DNA from: Deltaproteobacteria bacterium HGW-Deltaproteobacteria-4
GTDB lineage: Bacteria > Desulfobacterota > Desulfuromonadia > Desulfuromonadales > UBA2197
Direction: 5' to 3'
DNA: 64,000 nucleotides
NCBI GenBank assembly: GCA_002841765.1
Contig: PHAV01000009.1
Span: 124,001 to 188,000, forward strand
In this document: positions 45,931 to 55,548 of the stretch, piece by piece
Numbering within the stretch: the stretch's first letter is position 1
How the letters are laid out: every line of letters begins with the position of its first letter
Made by a program: the position numbers and the translations under genes
The notes under the pieces: generated by a model
Databases searched by the model: none
Seen by the model: only the letters and a program-made list of their open reading frames with translations
What the model was told of the DNA's origin: nothing

Positions 45931-45992
45931 ACTCCTTGCGGGAAGTTTACCATATGCAACCGCGATGGCGACTGCCGCCAACGCGGGAGAGC

Positions 45993-46619
45993 TCAGAGCT
46001 TGGGGATACGGATACGACTGATCATCAATGAGCCGGAAAGGGCAAAAATCAGTACGAGGGGATGGAGGGTGAAGCCGGCAAAGAGGACCTTGCCGAACCA
46101 GAGTTGGTCGCGTACCGCCCCCTGAGCGGCGGCGACACAAAGGATGATGACCAGCAGCAGCGAGGTCGGAATCGGCGTTCCTTCGAAGTACTTCACCTTG
46201 CCCCCGGCATCGGAAAGGGCATCGGCGGTCACATTGTAGCGCGCCAGACGCGAGACGCCGCAGGCGACAAAGTAGGTCAGGACGATACGGTCGTATAAGC
46301 CCTGCATGCCGCAGCCATAGGCAATTACCGCCGGTGCGACCCCGAAGGAGATGACATCGGCAAGAGAGTCGAGCTCCCGTCCCATCCCCGAACTCGTCTG
46401 CCGCCAGCGGGCAATCCGGCCATCGAGAACATCAAAGACGAAGGCCGCCGCGACCATTCCGCCGGCAAAGTAGATATGGATGACGTCGCCATTTTGCAGA
46501 TAGGTCAGCATCGAAAAGAGGGCGCCGGTGCCACAGACGGCATTGCCGAGAGTGAACCAGTCGGCAAGATGAAACTCGCGGATCATGGCGAAGGGTTTGG
46601 GGCGTTTATGATGTGACAT
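45993..46619 (-). CDS. pssA: CDP-diacylglycerol-serine O-phosphatidyltransferase
   Basis: This 208-residue membrane enzyme has the full CDP-alcohol transferase motif DG-xx-AR-x8-G-xxx-D-xxx-D (DGRIARWRQ then GRELDSLAD) near residue 68 and five or six hydrophobic helices. It makes phosphatidylserine, the precursor of phosphatidylethanolamine. The length and motif context fit the PssA type II group. The start at 46619 has AAGGAGTCC upstream. Confidence 0.9.
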   Translation of the reverse strand: MSHHKRPKPFAMIREFHLADWFTLGNAVCGTGALFSMLTYLQNGDVIHIYFAGGMVAAAFVFDVLDGRIARWRQTSSGMGRELDSLADVISFGVAPAVIAYGCGMQGLYDRIVLTYFVACGVSRLARYNVTADALSDAGGKVKYFEGTPIPTSLLLVIILCVAAAQGAVRDQLWFGKVLFAGFTLHPLVLIFALSGSLMISRIRIPKL

Positions 46620-46690
46620 GGGACTCCTTGTTATGCAATGAGCTTATCATGTTTTTTGTTTCCTGCCTTATGAGCACCACCGGCTCGATC

Positions 46691-46740
46691 CACCACCCCC
46701 CGACCCCCTCCTTAACAAAGGAGGGGGTCGGGGGGTGGTG
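46691..46740. repeat. Perfect 50-base palindrome, copy D
   Basis: Perfect 23-base arms (46691-46713 and 46718-46740) with loop AACA make the strongest hairpin of the CCCCCTCCTT/AAGGAGGGGG family in the window. It lies five bases after the stop of the diguanylate cyclase gene and before pssA, so it may act as a transcript end or stabiliser. Confidence 0.95.
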
Positions 46741-46744
46741 TGGT

Positions 46745-47995
46745 TTACACCAGCACCGTCCGGTTCCGCCCCTCTTCCTTGGCCCGATACAGGGCCGAAT
46801 CGGCGCGTTGCAGCAAAGTCTCGGTCGTATCGGTATCATTCAGAACTGCCACGCCGATGCTGATGGTAACATGAATGCCGGTGGCTTTGCCGTGATCATC
46901 CAGCTGCTCGATCTTTTCACGAATACGCTCCGCCAGCCTGACCATATCAACAGGAGTCGTTTCGGTCAGCACCACGGCGAATTCCTCGCCGCCGTAGCGT
47001 CCGCCGACGTCATATTCGCGCAACATACTCGCCAGAGTCTGAGCGATACTCCTTAAGACTTCATCCCCCGCCGGGTGGCCGTAGGTGTCATTGACGATCT
47101 TGAAATGGTCGATATCCATCATCAGCAACCCCATCGCCGTCCCTTTGCGCCGGGCCCGTTCGAACTCCTCATTGAGTCGCGTCATGAGATAGCGGCGGTT
47201 GTGCAAGCCCGTCAGTTCATCGCGGATCGACGCTTCCAGCAGCGCCTCCTGCGCCGCGTCGAGCTTTGTGCCGAGATTGTTGAGCATGATGTAAGTCGAA
47301 CCGAGGAGCAGGGCCAGAGTCAGAAGGGAGAGGCTGATAATCGTGAAACGATTATCAGCCATCACCGCCGCGGTCTGGCTAAAGGGGATGGTCACACTGA
47401 TGCCGCCGCGGACATCACCGAGATTGTAATTAAACTTGAAATGGCATTGCTCACAGGCGCGCTCAAGGAGGAGCGGTGCCATGTAACGGAAGACCGGTCC
47501 GGAATCACGCGACTCCAGCTCCCAGAATTCACCTTCACCATCGACAAACTTTTTTAAGGCCCGCTGCTCGAACTCATCGGGAGCGTTCTCTTTGTTCAGC
47601 AGTTGCAGACTGGTGATGTGGAACTGGATCTTGTTGACGTCACTGAGAATGGTCGATATTTCCCGAGTCATCAATGCCGGATTTTTCAGGAGGAGCAGAC
47701 TGCCGTCCACCGTCTCCTTTTCTGCTTCTATCCCGACTTCCCGCAGAAAAGGATTGGCCTCCATGCCGATTTTCTTTTCGACATAGACGCCGCCATAACC
47801 GGCATTCCAGTGGCGCACCCGGACGATCAAATCGTAATAGGAGGCGGCCTGCTGTCGGAGAGCATCGAGAAGGAGCCGGTTATTTCTTTGGTAGATGCCG
47901 GCATAGACGGCAAGGATGACCAGCGAGATCACCAGTGAGATCTTCAGATAGAAAAGGGCGAGGGGATTAATTTTCCGTTTGGTTCGGAACTTCAT
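46745..47995 (-). CDS. Diguanylate cyclase with periplasmic haem-motif sensor domain
   Basis: This 416-residue protein has helix 1 (about 14-34) and a periplasmic Tll0287/DUF3365-like domain with a single CEQCH haem-c motif near residue 181, followed by GDVRGGISVTIPF. Helix 2 (about 220-240) and a GGDEF domain (about 255-415) complete it. The active site reads GGEEF near 335, and an RxxD inhibitory site (REYD) lies five residues before it. It should make c-di-GMP in response to redox state or a ligand at the haem. AGATG-type weak ribosome site. Confidence 0.9.
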   Translation of the reverse strand: MKFRTKRKINPLALFYLKISLVISLVILAVYAGIYQRNNRLLLDALRQQAASYYDLIVRVRHWNAGYGGVYVEKKIGMEANPFLREVGIEAEKETVDGSLLLLKNPALMTREISTILSDVNKIQFHITSLQLLNKENAPDEFEQRALKKFVDGEGEFWELESRDSGPVFRYMAPLLLERACEQCHFKFNYNLGDVRGGISVTIPFSQTAAVMADNRFTIISLSLLTLALLLGSTYIMLNNLGTKLDAAQEALLEASIRDELTGLHNRRYLMTRLNEEFERARRKGTAMGLLMMDIDHFKIVNDTYGHPAGDEVLRSIAQTLASMLREYDVGGRYGGEEFAVVLTETTPVDMVRLAERIREKIEQLDDHGKATGIHVTISIGVAVLNDTDTTETLLQRADSALYRAKEEGRNRTVLV

Positions 47996-48036
47996 GGAGC
48001 ATTTTCTCCTGCCAGCAGGGAGCGGAACGCAATCGG

Positions 48037-49818
48037 TTAATGACCGGCGTAAAGAGCAGCGATCTCGGCGGCATAATAACTGAAAAGTTGCGGGCGGCGC
48101 AGCTTCAGGGTGGCGGTCAACAGCCCGTTCGCTACCTCCCAGGGGGTGGTGGTCACCTGCACCCGACGAATCTGCGCGTAGCCGGGGAAATGGCTCATGC
48201 GGGTGGCGATCCTGGCCAGCAGCAGCTCTTCAACGGCCCGTTGATTAAGAGCCGAGCCCCCCAGCTTCTCCCATTCCGCAGCATTGAGGACGACGAGCAC
48301 TCCGAGATAGGGCCGGCCTTCGCCGACGACCAGCACCTGCTCAAAAAGGGGATCGGTGGTGATGGCCAGCTCAATATCGGCCGGAGGGATCTTCTCACCA
48401 TTAGAAAGGACGATGATCTCTTTGAGGCGCCCGGTAATGGCGATGTGGCCGGTAGGGGTAATGGTAACGAGATCGCCGCTATGCAGCCAGCCCTCCCGGT
48501 CGATGATCGCAGCGGTGGCTGCCGGATTCTGCCAATAGCCGGCCATGACGCAGTCGCCCTTGATCAGCAGTTCACCATTAGCGGCGATCTTGATAGCCAC
48601 TCCCGGCAGCGGCTGACCGACGGTCTCGGGGTGATTGTCGGCTGCACTGTTGACGGCGACCACCGGGCTGGTCTCGGTGAGGCCGTAGCCCTGCAAAATC
48701 GGCAGGCCGAGAGCGATAAAGAGACGGGCGACTTCGGGATTCAAAGGAGCGCCGCCACTGATCGCCAGACGCAGCCGGCCGCCCAGGGCAGTGAGGACTT
48801 TATCGGCAATCAGGCGTTGCAGCAACGGCCAGAGGAGGAATCGCAGTGACCAGCTCCCCCGCCCCTGTTGATGAAGAAACCGCTGCCAGCCGACTGCGAC
48901 CGTCAAGGCAAAGAGCTGCTGCTTCCAGGACGGTGCCATCGCTACCTTCGCCATAACGCGCGTATGGATGCGCTCGAAGACCCGCGGCACCGAGATCACC
49001 ACCGTCGGCCGCACCACCGGCAGGTCGTCGGCGAGCTTCTCCAAAGAGCGGACATGGGCCACCCGGGCGCCGGCCATGATCGCCAGATAGTAACCGGCGG
49101 TCCGTTCCAGTGTATGGGAAAGGGGGAGGAAGGAGAGGAAGAGATCGTCGGGATAGATCGGTACCCGGCTCAAGCCGGCAAAGGCATTGGAGAGGATGTT
49201 GGCATGAGTCAGCATCACCCCTTTGGGATTTCCGGTCGTTCCCGAGGTGTAGACGATCGTCGCCAGATCATCGGCGGCGGCGCTGCCGCCGTCATAGGGA
49301 GCGGGCGCCTTCGGCAGCCAGTCGGCAAGTTCAACCAGACGGGGATCGCAATCGACCGTACAGGCAGGGGTCAAAGAGACGATGCGGACAAGACTGCGAA
49401 GACGGGTCTGCACACTCTTGATCACCTCCCATTGCACTCCCCCCTCGATGAGGAGGAAGCGTGCTCCGGTCTGTTCGATGATATAAGCAAAGTTGTCAGG
49501 ACGATCGTTGACAAAAAGGGGGACGATCACCAGTCCGAGACCAAGGGCGGCCTGATCGAAGACCGCCCATTCGAGGCTGTTACGGAGCATGACCGCGACC
49601 CGGTCGCCGGGGAGGAGCTTTTCCCCGATGAGGGCGGTCTGCCAGCGGCCGGCGAGAGCGGCGGTATCTTCCCAGGTGATACATTCGTCGCAGCAGCTCC
49701 CTTGCAGATCGAAGCGGAGGTAGGCACAGGCCTTGGGCGTACGCCGCACCCGTTCGGCAAAGAGGGCGGGAAGAGTTGGCGCGGCCTCAGGGGAGATAAT
49801 ATCCGTTTTCCTGCTCAT
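48037..49818 (-). CDS. Long-chain acyl-CoA synthetase (AMP-binding)
   Basis: This 593-residue enzyme has the ATP/AMP-binding loop TSGTTGNPKGVML near 190, GYGLTETSP near 385 and SGDLVTITPTGHIAITGR, plus the C-terminal NGLLTATLKLRRP typical of long-chain acyl-CoA ligases. It activates fatty acids with CoA for the beta-oxidation genes upstream, overlapping the preceding gene by four bases. Confidence 0.93.
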   Translation of the reverse strand: MSRKTDIISPEAAPTLPALFAERVRRTPKACAYLRFDLQGSCCDECITWEDTAALAGRWQTALIGEKLLPGDRVAVMLRNSLEWAVFDQAALGLGLVIVPLFVNDRPDNFAYIIEQTGARFLLIEGGVQWEVIKSVQTRLRSLVRIVSLTPACTVDCDPRLVELADWLPKAPAPYDGGSAAADDLATIVYTSGTTGNPKGVMLTHANILSNAFAGLSRVPIYPDDLFLSFLPLSHTLERTAGYYLAIMAGARVAHVRSLEKLADDLPVVRPTVVISVPRVFERIHTRVMAKVAMAPSWKQQLFALTVAVGWQRFLHQQGRGSWSLRFLLWPLLQRLIADKVLTALGGRLRLAISGGAPLNPEVARLFIALGLPILQGYGLTETSPVVAVNSAADNHPETVGQPLPGVAIKIAANGELLIKGDCVMAGYWQNPAATAAIIDREGWLHSGDLVTITPTGHIAITGRLKEIIVLSNGEKIPPADIELAITTDPLFEQVLVVGEGRPYLGVLVVLNAAEWEKLGGSALNQRAVEELLLARIATRMSHFPGYAQIRRVQVTTTPWEVANGLLTATLKLRRPQLFSYYAAEIAALYAGH

Positions 49819-51860
49819 ACTCGGGAAACCTCAGCGTCGACCAGTTCCTGCCAGCCGGGATCAGGAGTAAAGCGATGGCCATGCACCTGCTCCAGCGCTT
49901 GCAGCCGCGCCAGGAGAGAGGCAGCGCCGCTGGCTTTGATATGTTGCAGTGGCCCGCCGCGGAAAGGGGCAAAGCCGGTGCCGAAGATGACGCCGGCATC
50001 GAGATGGTCGCCACTGCTGACCACCCCTTCCCGCCAGCAGGCCACGGCTTCATTGAGGAGACGGAGAATCAGCCGATCGCTGATGGCGGGATCAACCGCC
50101 CCTCCCCTTTGTCCCTTCTCGCCGTGACGATATGCATAAAAGCCCTGGCCACTCTTCTTGCCAAGGTGACCGGCAGCGACCAGTTCATCCAGCTTTTCCG
50201 GGACCTCGACCGGATAATGGCGGGACAGGATGGTCGCCACTGACAGGCAGATGTCGAGACCGACAGTATCGGCGAGGCGAATCGGCCCCATCGGCATGCC
50301 GAAAGCGGTGGCGGCCCGATCAACCTGCGCCGGGTCGTTCCCCTCCCCGACCAGGGTCACCGCTTCCAAAAGATACGGCATGAGGATGCGGTTGACGAGG
50401 AAGCCGGGAGAACTGCTCACCGCCAGGGGGAGGCGCTTGATGGCGAGGACAAAGGCAGCGCCGCGCTGGAGGATGGCGTCGTCGCTTTGCGGGCTGCTCA
50501 CCACTTCGACCAGCTGCATCTTGTCGACGGGATTGAAGAAGTGCAGGCCGATAAGACGCTCCGGCCGGGTCAGAACGCTGGCAAGCTCTTGCAGGGGGAT
50601 GCTCGAGGTGTTGGTTGCCAGGATCGCGTCCGGTCGCAGACGCGGTTCGATCTGCCGGTACAGGTTCCGCTTGGCGTCGGCATCTTCAAAAATTGCCTCG
50701 ATCACCAGATCGGCCTTGGCGACGCCATCCCCGGCTGGATCAGGGAGGAGGCGGTCGAGGGCGGTCTGGATGGCGCGCGGCTCCTTGAGCTGACGGCTGA
50801 AGAGGGCGGCGCCACGCTTTACTACCTGGCCGAGTCGGGCGGTATCAAGATCCTGAATCGTCACCTCCAGCCCTTGCAACGCACACCAGATGGCGATGTC
50901 GCCCCCCATGGTGCCGCCGCCAATGACATGGACCCGGCGGATCGGAGTCCCCGTCCCACGCCCCGTCGCTTTGAGCTCTTCCTGCAGCAGGAAGACGCGC
51001 AGCAGGTTGCGGGCGGTGCTGCCGGTAATGAGGCGGGCAACCGAAGCGGCCTCGGCGGCGTAATTGGCTTTATCGTGGGAACCAAAGTTCTGCCACAGGT
51101 CGATCAGGGCGTAGGGGGCGGGATAATGCTGACGATCTGCCTTGGCGGCAACACTGCGGCGCATCCGCCCGGCAATGAGCGCCTTGGGGAGGAGGGCCAG
51201 CGCCCACTCGCGCCAGGGGAGAAGTTTGCGCGACGGCGGCGTCGCGACCATGGCGCGGGCCGCATTCTCCAGATGCCGGCGCGGGATAGCGTAATCGACC
51301 AGCCCGATCTTGTGCGCTGCCCTGGCCGCCAGGGTGCGGCCGCTGAGCATCAGCTCCATCGCGGTGAGGTCGCCGACCAGCGCGGTCAATCGCACTGTAC
51401 CGCCGAAGCCGGGGTGAATGCCGAGCTGCACTTCCGGGAGGCCGAGACGGGTAGCGGCATCGTCGCTGGCGATCCGGTAACGGCAGGCCAGAGCCAATTC
51501 GAGGCCGCCGCCGAGGCAGAAACCGTGAATCAGGGCAATCGTCGGCAGTGGTAGCGCCGCCAGTTTGGACAGGATGCTCTGGCCACGGCTAATCAGCGCC
51601 AGCGCCGTGACTTCATCGCTGATCGTTGTAAATTCGGTAACATCGGCGCCGGCAATGAAGCCACTCGTCTTGCCGGAGCGGAGGATCAGCGCCTTGGGCG
51701 GGGCAGCGGCGATGACGCCAAGAAGGAGGTCGAGTTCTTCAAGAACCGACTGTGACAAGCTGTTGGTCGAGCTTCCCGCCTTGTCGAGGGTCAGCCAGCC
51801 GATCCCCTCCCCATCCAGCGCAAAGTACCAATGATTATAAGGCTGTTCAGTCATTTCCAT
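49815..51860 (-). CDS. fadJ: Fatty acid oxidation complex alpha subunit (FadB/FadJ type)
   Basis: This 681-residue two-part enzyme has an enoyl-CoA hydratase domain (about 10-190) with both catalytic Glu residues, in GGGLELALACRYRIA and LGLPEVQLGIHPGFGG. A 3-hydroxyacyl-CoA dehydrogenase domain follows, with NAD loop VIGGGTMGGDIA near 310 and the catalytic His in GLHFFNPVDKM. The ATG at 51860 has GGGGAGG five bases upstream; a GTG at 51866 is less likely. It overlaps the thiolase gene by 14 bases. FadB and FadJ cannot be told apart by sequence here. Confidence 0.92.
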   Translation of the reverse strand: MEMTEQPYNHWYFALDGEGIGWLTLDKAGSSTNSLSQSVLEELDLLLGVIAAAPPKALILRSGKTSGFIAGADVTEFTTISDEVTALALISRGQSILSKLAALPLPTIALIHGFCLGGGLELALACRYRIASDDAATRLGLPEVQLGIHPGFGGTVRLTALVGDLTAMELMLSGRTLAARAAHKIGLVDYAIPRRHLENAARAMVATPPSRKLLPWREWALALLPKALIAGRMRRSVAAKADRQHYPAPYALIDLWQNFGSHDKANYAAEAASVARLITGSTARNLLRVFLLQEELKATGRGTGTPIRRVHVIGGGTMGGDIAIWCALQGLEVTIQDLDTARLGQVVKRGAALFSRQLKEPRAIQTALDRLLPDPAGDGVAKADLVIEAIFEDADAKRNLYRQIEPRLRPDAILATNTSSIPLQELASVLTRPERLIGLHFFNPVDKMQLVEVVSSPQSDDAILQRGAAFVLAIKRLPLAVSSSPGFLVNRILMPYLLEAVTLVGEGNDPAQVDRAATAFGMPMGPIRLADTVGLDICLSVATILSRHYPVEVPEKLDELVAAGHLGKKSGQGFYAYRHGEKGQRGGAVDPAISDRLILRLLNEAVACWREGVVSSGDHLDAGVIFGTGFAPFRGGPLQHIKASGAASLLARLQALEQVHGHRFTPDPGWQELVDAEVSRV

Positions 51861-53175
51861 GCTCACCTCCCCGGCCCCGCTGTATCAGCATCGCCCCGCC
51901 TTGCCCGCCGCCGATACAAAGGGAGGCCATGCCGCATTGCGCCTGGTTGCGCTCCAGCACCTGCAGGAGATGGAGGACAATGCGGGCGCCGCTGCTGCCA
52001 ACCGGATGACCGAGGGCGACGGCACCGCCGTCGACATTGAGTTTATCCGCCGGAATCGCTCCCCAGGGCTGCGCCAACCCAAGTTCATTTGTGCAATAGT
52101 CTTTATCCTGCCAGGCCTGCTGACACGCCAGGACCTGGGTGGCAAAGGCTTCGTTGATCTCCCAGAAATCGATGGCGGCCGCCTCTAACCCCTGACGCAA
52201 CAGGATCGGGGTCATCGCATGGACCGGCCCGAGCCCCATCTGTGCCGGATCGACTCCCGCCCAGGCGCAGTCGACGATGCGACCGCGGACCGGGAGGTTG
52301 TAGCGCTGCACAGCGACCTCACTGGCGAGGAGGAGGAGGGCGGCGCCGTCGGTGACCTGGGCGCTGTTGCCGGCGGTGACCCGGCCAAAGGAACGATCGA
52401 AGACCGGTTTGAGCTTGGCAAGGCGCGCCAGATCGCTATCGCGGCGCACGCCGTCATCGCTGCTGTAGACGGTGCCGTCGCGACCATACAGGGGGGAGAT
52501 TTCCTCGAAAAAGCCGGTATCCTGCGCCGCGGCGCCGCGGCGGTGACTTGCCAGGGCAAAAGCATCCATACGCTCGCGGCTGATGGCGAAACGCTGCGCG
52601 AGAATCTCGGCGGTCTGGCCCATCGAGAGGTTGACGACCGGATCGCTTAAGCCCTTGAGGAGGCCGAAGACCAGCTGAAAGTGGGCCGGCCGCAGCCGGG
52701 TCAGAATTTGCAGCCGCGCCCCGAGGGAGCGGGCCTTCATCCATTCCCCGAGGAGTTCGACCGCCACCGGCGGCAGCAGGACCGGCGCATGGCTCATCGC
52801 TTCGGTGCCGCCGGCGAGGATCAGATCGGCCTGGCCGCTGGCAATATTGCGCGCCGCCGAATCGAGGGCCTGCATCCCCGAACCGCAGTTGCGCTGCACC
52901 GTCCAGGCCGGGACCTTCTTGCCGCAGCCAAGGCGCAGGGCGATAATCCGGGCGATGTTGACTTCGTCGGGGCTGGGGATAATGCAGCCGATAATCACTT
53001 CATCGATCTGCTCCGGCGCAAAGGGCTGCCGCGCCAACAGCGCCTTGCCGGCGCCGACCGCGAGATCAGCAGCGCTGAAGGGGCCGGCCTTGGTTGCTGC
53101 CTTCAAAAAGGGGGTGCGATTGCCGTCGACGATGTAGACCGCCCGCCCCCCGGCATAAGTCCCTTTATTCTCCAT
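51847..53175 (-). CDS. fadA: Acetyl-CoA C-acyltransferase (3-ketoacyl-CoA thiolase)
   Basis: This 442-residue thiolase has the catalytic Cys in VQRNCGSGMQAL near 95, INEAFATQVLAC and the C-terminal CIGGGQGGAMLIQ. It performs the last cleavage of beta-oxidation. The length, about 50 residues over the usual, places it nearer the FadI type. It starts inside the fadE end (11-base overlap). Confidence 0.93.
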   Translation of the reverse strand: MENKGTYAGGRAVYIVDGNRTPFLKAATKAGPFSAADLAVGAGKALLARQPFAPEQIDEVIIGCIIPSPDEVNIARIIALRLGCGKKVPAWTVQRNCGSGMQALDSAARNIASGQADLILAGGTEAMSHAPVLLPPVAVELLGEWMKARSLGARLQILTRLRPAHFQLVFGLLKGLSDPVVNLSMGQTAEILAQRFAISRERMDAFALASHRRGAAAQDTGFFEEISPLYGRDGTVYSSDDGVRRDSDLARLAKLKPVFDRSFGRVTAGNSAQVTDGAALLLLASEVAVQRYNLPVRGRIVDCAWAGVDPAQMGLGPVHAMTPILLRQGLEAAAIDFWEINEAFATQVLACQQAWQDKDYCTNELGLAQPWGAIPADKLNVDGGAVALGHPVGSSGARIVLHLLQVLERNQAQCGMASLCIGGGQGGAMLIQRGRGGEHGND

Positions 53176-55474
53176 GACTGCCTCGATTCTGCCCGTAGTC
53201 GGCCGGAAAATCGTCGACGCGGATCACTTCGCGCCGCGCGGCATTGGCGGCCTCGACCATTTCGGCTTCGGCGAAGCTGATGACGCCGGCAGCAACGCCT
53301 TCGCGCAGCGCCTCTCCGTCGTCAACGGCGAAGATCTGCTTGGCTTTGCGGGCGATGCGCAGCTTCTTCTCCACATCTTCAGCGGCAATGACTTTGTGCA
53401 GGGCATCCTCGATCCGCCCCAGCACTTCTTTCGTCCCGGTCGGCAGATAGATCCCGTGCGTCAAACGATCGCGCAGCGTCGACGGCGCCATCAGCAGGTT
53501 GGCGACACGGTGGCCAAGTCGATCACTCGCCCCCTGCGGGCGGATACCGAGAGGGAAGGTGAGGAAGCGCAGCAGCCAGGCGATCGGCCGGTTCGGGAAG
53601 TTGCGGAAGAAGTCGACAAAGGCGCTGTCGATGGCACGCAGGCTCTCTGCGCAGCTCCACTCTAAAAGAGGGAGTTCGTCCACTGGCCGGCCCCGCTCTT
53701 CGAACTGTTTGACCATGGCGGAGATCAGATAAAGGTTGGCAAGGATATCGGCGAGGCGACCGGAAAGCTTCTCCTTGCGTTTGAGATTGCCGCCGAGGAT
53801 CAGCATGGAAAGGTCGGCGGTGAGGGCGAAGGCGCTGCAACGCCGGGTGGTGCGCTGCAGGATGCGCCGGGCCGGGCCGCCGGGGACGGGGAGGAGATAG
53901 GCGCCGCCCAGACCGAAGCAGAAGGAGCGAAACGCAGTGCTGATGCTCAGCCCGACATGGGCAAAGAAGGCGCGATCGAACTGCTGCAAGCCAACAGCCG
54001 GGTCGGGATGCGCAACCGCCTGCATCTCCTTGAGGACATAAGGATGGCTGCGGATCGCCCCCTGGCCGAAGATGATTAGAGTGCGGGTGAGGATATTGGC
54101 CCCTTCGACGGTAATGCCGATGGGGATCGATTGATACGGGCGGCCAAGATAGTTGCGGGGGCCGAGGCAGATGGCACTGCCGCCGGCAACATCCATGGCG
54201 TCGTTAAGGACCACCCGCATCCGCTCGGTCAGGTAGTATTTGACGATGGCGGAAAGGACCGCCGGTTTCTCGCCGCGATCGACGGCGGCGCAGGTGAGGA
54301 CACGGGCCGCCTCCATCTGGTAGGTGAGACCGGCGATGCGTGCCAACGGTTCTTCCACCCCCTCCATCTGACCGATCGGCAGATGAAACTGACGGCGGAT
54401 GCGGGCATAAGCGCCGACGCCACGACAGGCGAGCTTGCCGGCGCCGGTACTGAGGGCCGGCAGGGAGATGGAACGGCCGACGCCGAGGCACTCCATCAGC
54501 ATCCGCCATCCCTGCCCGGCCCGTGCGGCGCCGCCGATGAGATAGTCGAGAGGAATGAAGACATCCTTCCCCCAGTTCGGGCCGACCTGGAAAGGGATAT
54601 CGAGGGGGACATGACGGCGGCCGATGGAGATCCCCGGCGTGTCGGTAGGGATGAGGGCGAGGGTGATGCCGAGCTCGACCTTGTCGCCGAGGAGGTGCTC
54701 GGGATCGTTCAGTTTGAAAGCAAGACCGAGGAGGGTCGCCACCGGACCGAGGGTGATATAGCGCTTCTCCCAGTTGAGGCGGATGCCGACGATCTCTTTC
54801 CCTTCGTACAGACCCTTGCAAACGATGCCGAGATCGGGCATCGAGGCCGCGTCACTCCCCGCTTCCGGACCGGTGAGGGCAAAACAGGGGATCTCCTCAC
54901 CACGCGCCAGACGCGGCAGATAATAATCCTTCTGGCTTTGCGTGCCGTACTGCATGAGGAGTTCGGCGGGACCGAGGGAGTTGGGAACCATGGCGGTCAC
55001 CGCCGCGGTGATGCTGCGGCTGGCAAGCTTCAGAATCACCGCCGAATGGGCGAGGGCCGAGAAGCCGAGTCCACCGTGCGCGGGGGGGATAATCATCCCG
55101 AAGAAGCGCTGAGTCTTGAGAAACTGCCAGACCTCGGGGGGGAGGTCCTTGTCGTGTTCGACAATCTGCCAGTCATCAAGCATGGCGCAGAGCGTCTCGA
55201 CCGGACCATCGAGAAAAGCCTGTTCGGCCGGGGTCAGAGTCGGGGCGGGGAGAGCAAGGAGTTTTTGCCAATCCGGATACCCGCTGAAGAGTTCACCGTC
55301 CCAGCCGACACTGCCGGACTCCAGGGCTTCGCGCTCGGTGGCGGAGAGGGGCGGCAGCATCCGCTTGAAGAGGGTAAAGAGGACGGGGGTCAAGATCACG
55401 CGGCGGAGAGGGACAACGACGATAAAGGTGATGAAAAGAACGGTAAGTGCGGCAGCAATCCAGAAGATAATCAT
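53165..55474 (-). CDS. fadE: Acyl-CoA dehydrogenase, FadE type
   Basis: This 769-residue flavoenzyme is of the long bacterial FadE class (E. coli FadE is 814). It has two N-terminal helices (IIFWIAAALTVLFITFIVVV), an acyl-CoA dehydrogenase core with PCFALTGPEAGSDAASMPD near 200, ITVEGANILTRTLIIFGQG, and a long C-terminal extension (DUF1974-like). It starts beta-oxidation and heads the operon fadE-fadA-fadJ-fadD. Electron transfer flavoprotein genes are not in the window. Confidence 0.94.
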   Translation of the reverse strand: MIIFWIAAALTVLFITFIVVVPLRRVILTPVLFTLFKRMLPPLSATEREALESGSVGWDGELFSGYPDWQKLLALPAPTLTPAEQAFLDGPVETLCAMLDDWQIVEHDKDLPPEVWQFLKTQRFFGMIIPPAHGGLGFSALAHSAVILKLASRSITAAVTAMVPNSLGPAELLMQYGTQSQKDYYLPRLARGEEIPCFALTGPEAGSDAASMPDLGIVCKGLYEGKEIVGIRLNWEKRYITLGPVATLLGLAFKLNDPEHLLGDKVELGITLALIPTDTPGISIGRRHVPLDIPFQVGPNWGKDVFIPLDYLIGGAARAGQGWRMLMECLGVGRSISLPALSTGAGKLACRGVGAYARIRRQFHLPIGQMEGVEEPLARIAGLTYQMEAARVLTCAAVDRGEKPAVLSAIVKYYLTERMRVVLNDAMDVAGGSAICLGPRNYLGRPYQSIPIGITVEGANILTRTLIIFGQGAIRSHPYVLKEMQAVAHPDPAVGLQQFDRAFFAHVGLSISTAFRSFCFGLGGAYLLPVPGGPARRILQRTTRRCSAFALTADLSMLILGGNLKRKEKLSGRLADILANLYLISAMVKQFEERGRPVDELPLLEWSCAESLRAIDSAFVDFFRNFPNRPIAWLLRFLTFPLGIRPQGASDRLGHRVANLLMAPSTLRDRLTHGIYLPTGTKEVLGRIEDALHKVIAAEDVEKKLRIARKAKQIFAVDDGEALREGVAAGVISFAEAEMVEAANAARREVIRVDDFPADYGQNRGSHGE

Positions 55475-55548
55475 GGCAGCCTCTCTTTCATTTCATAGAG
55501 TTAAACTATTACATGATTATCTTTTTTTGTCTCGCATGATCCGCTGCA

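Noticed and set aside
46691-46740. CRISPR-like repeat
   Set aside because: The palindrome is single at this site; no regular repeats and spacers are found anywhere in the window.
48037-55474. Transferred origin for the beta-oxidation operon
   Set aside because: No mobile element, tRNA or abrupt composition change flanks it; it looks native.
54131-55498. 455-codon open frame on the + strand
   Set aside because: It lies antisense inside fadE, whose reading frame has clear enzyme motifs.
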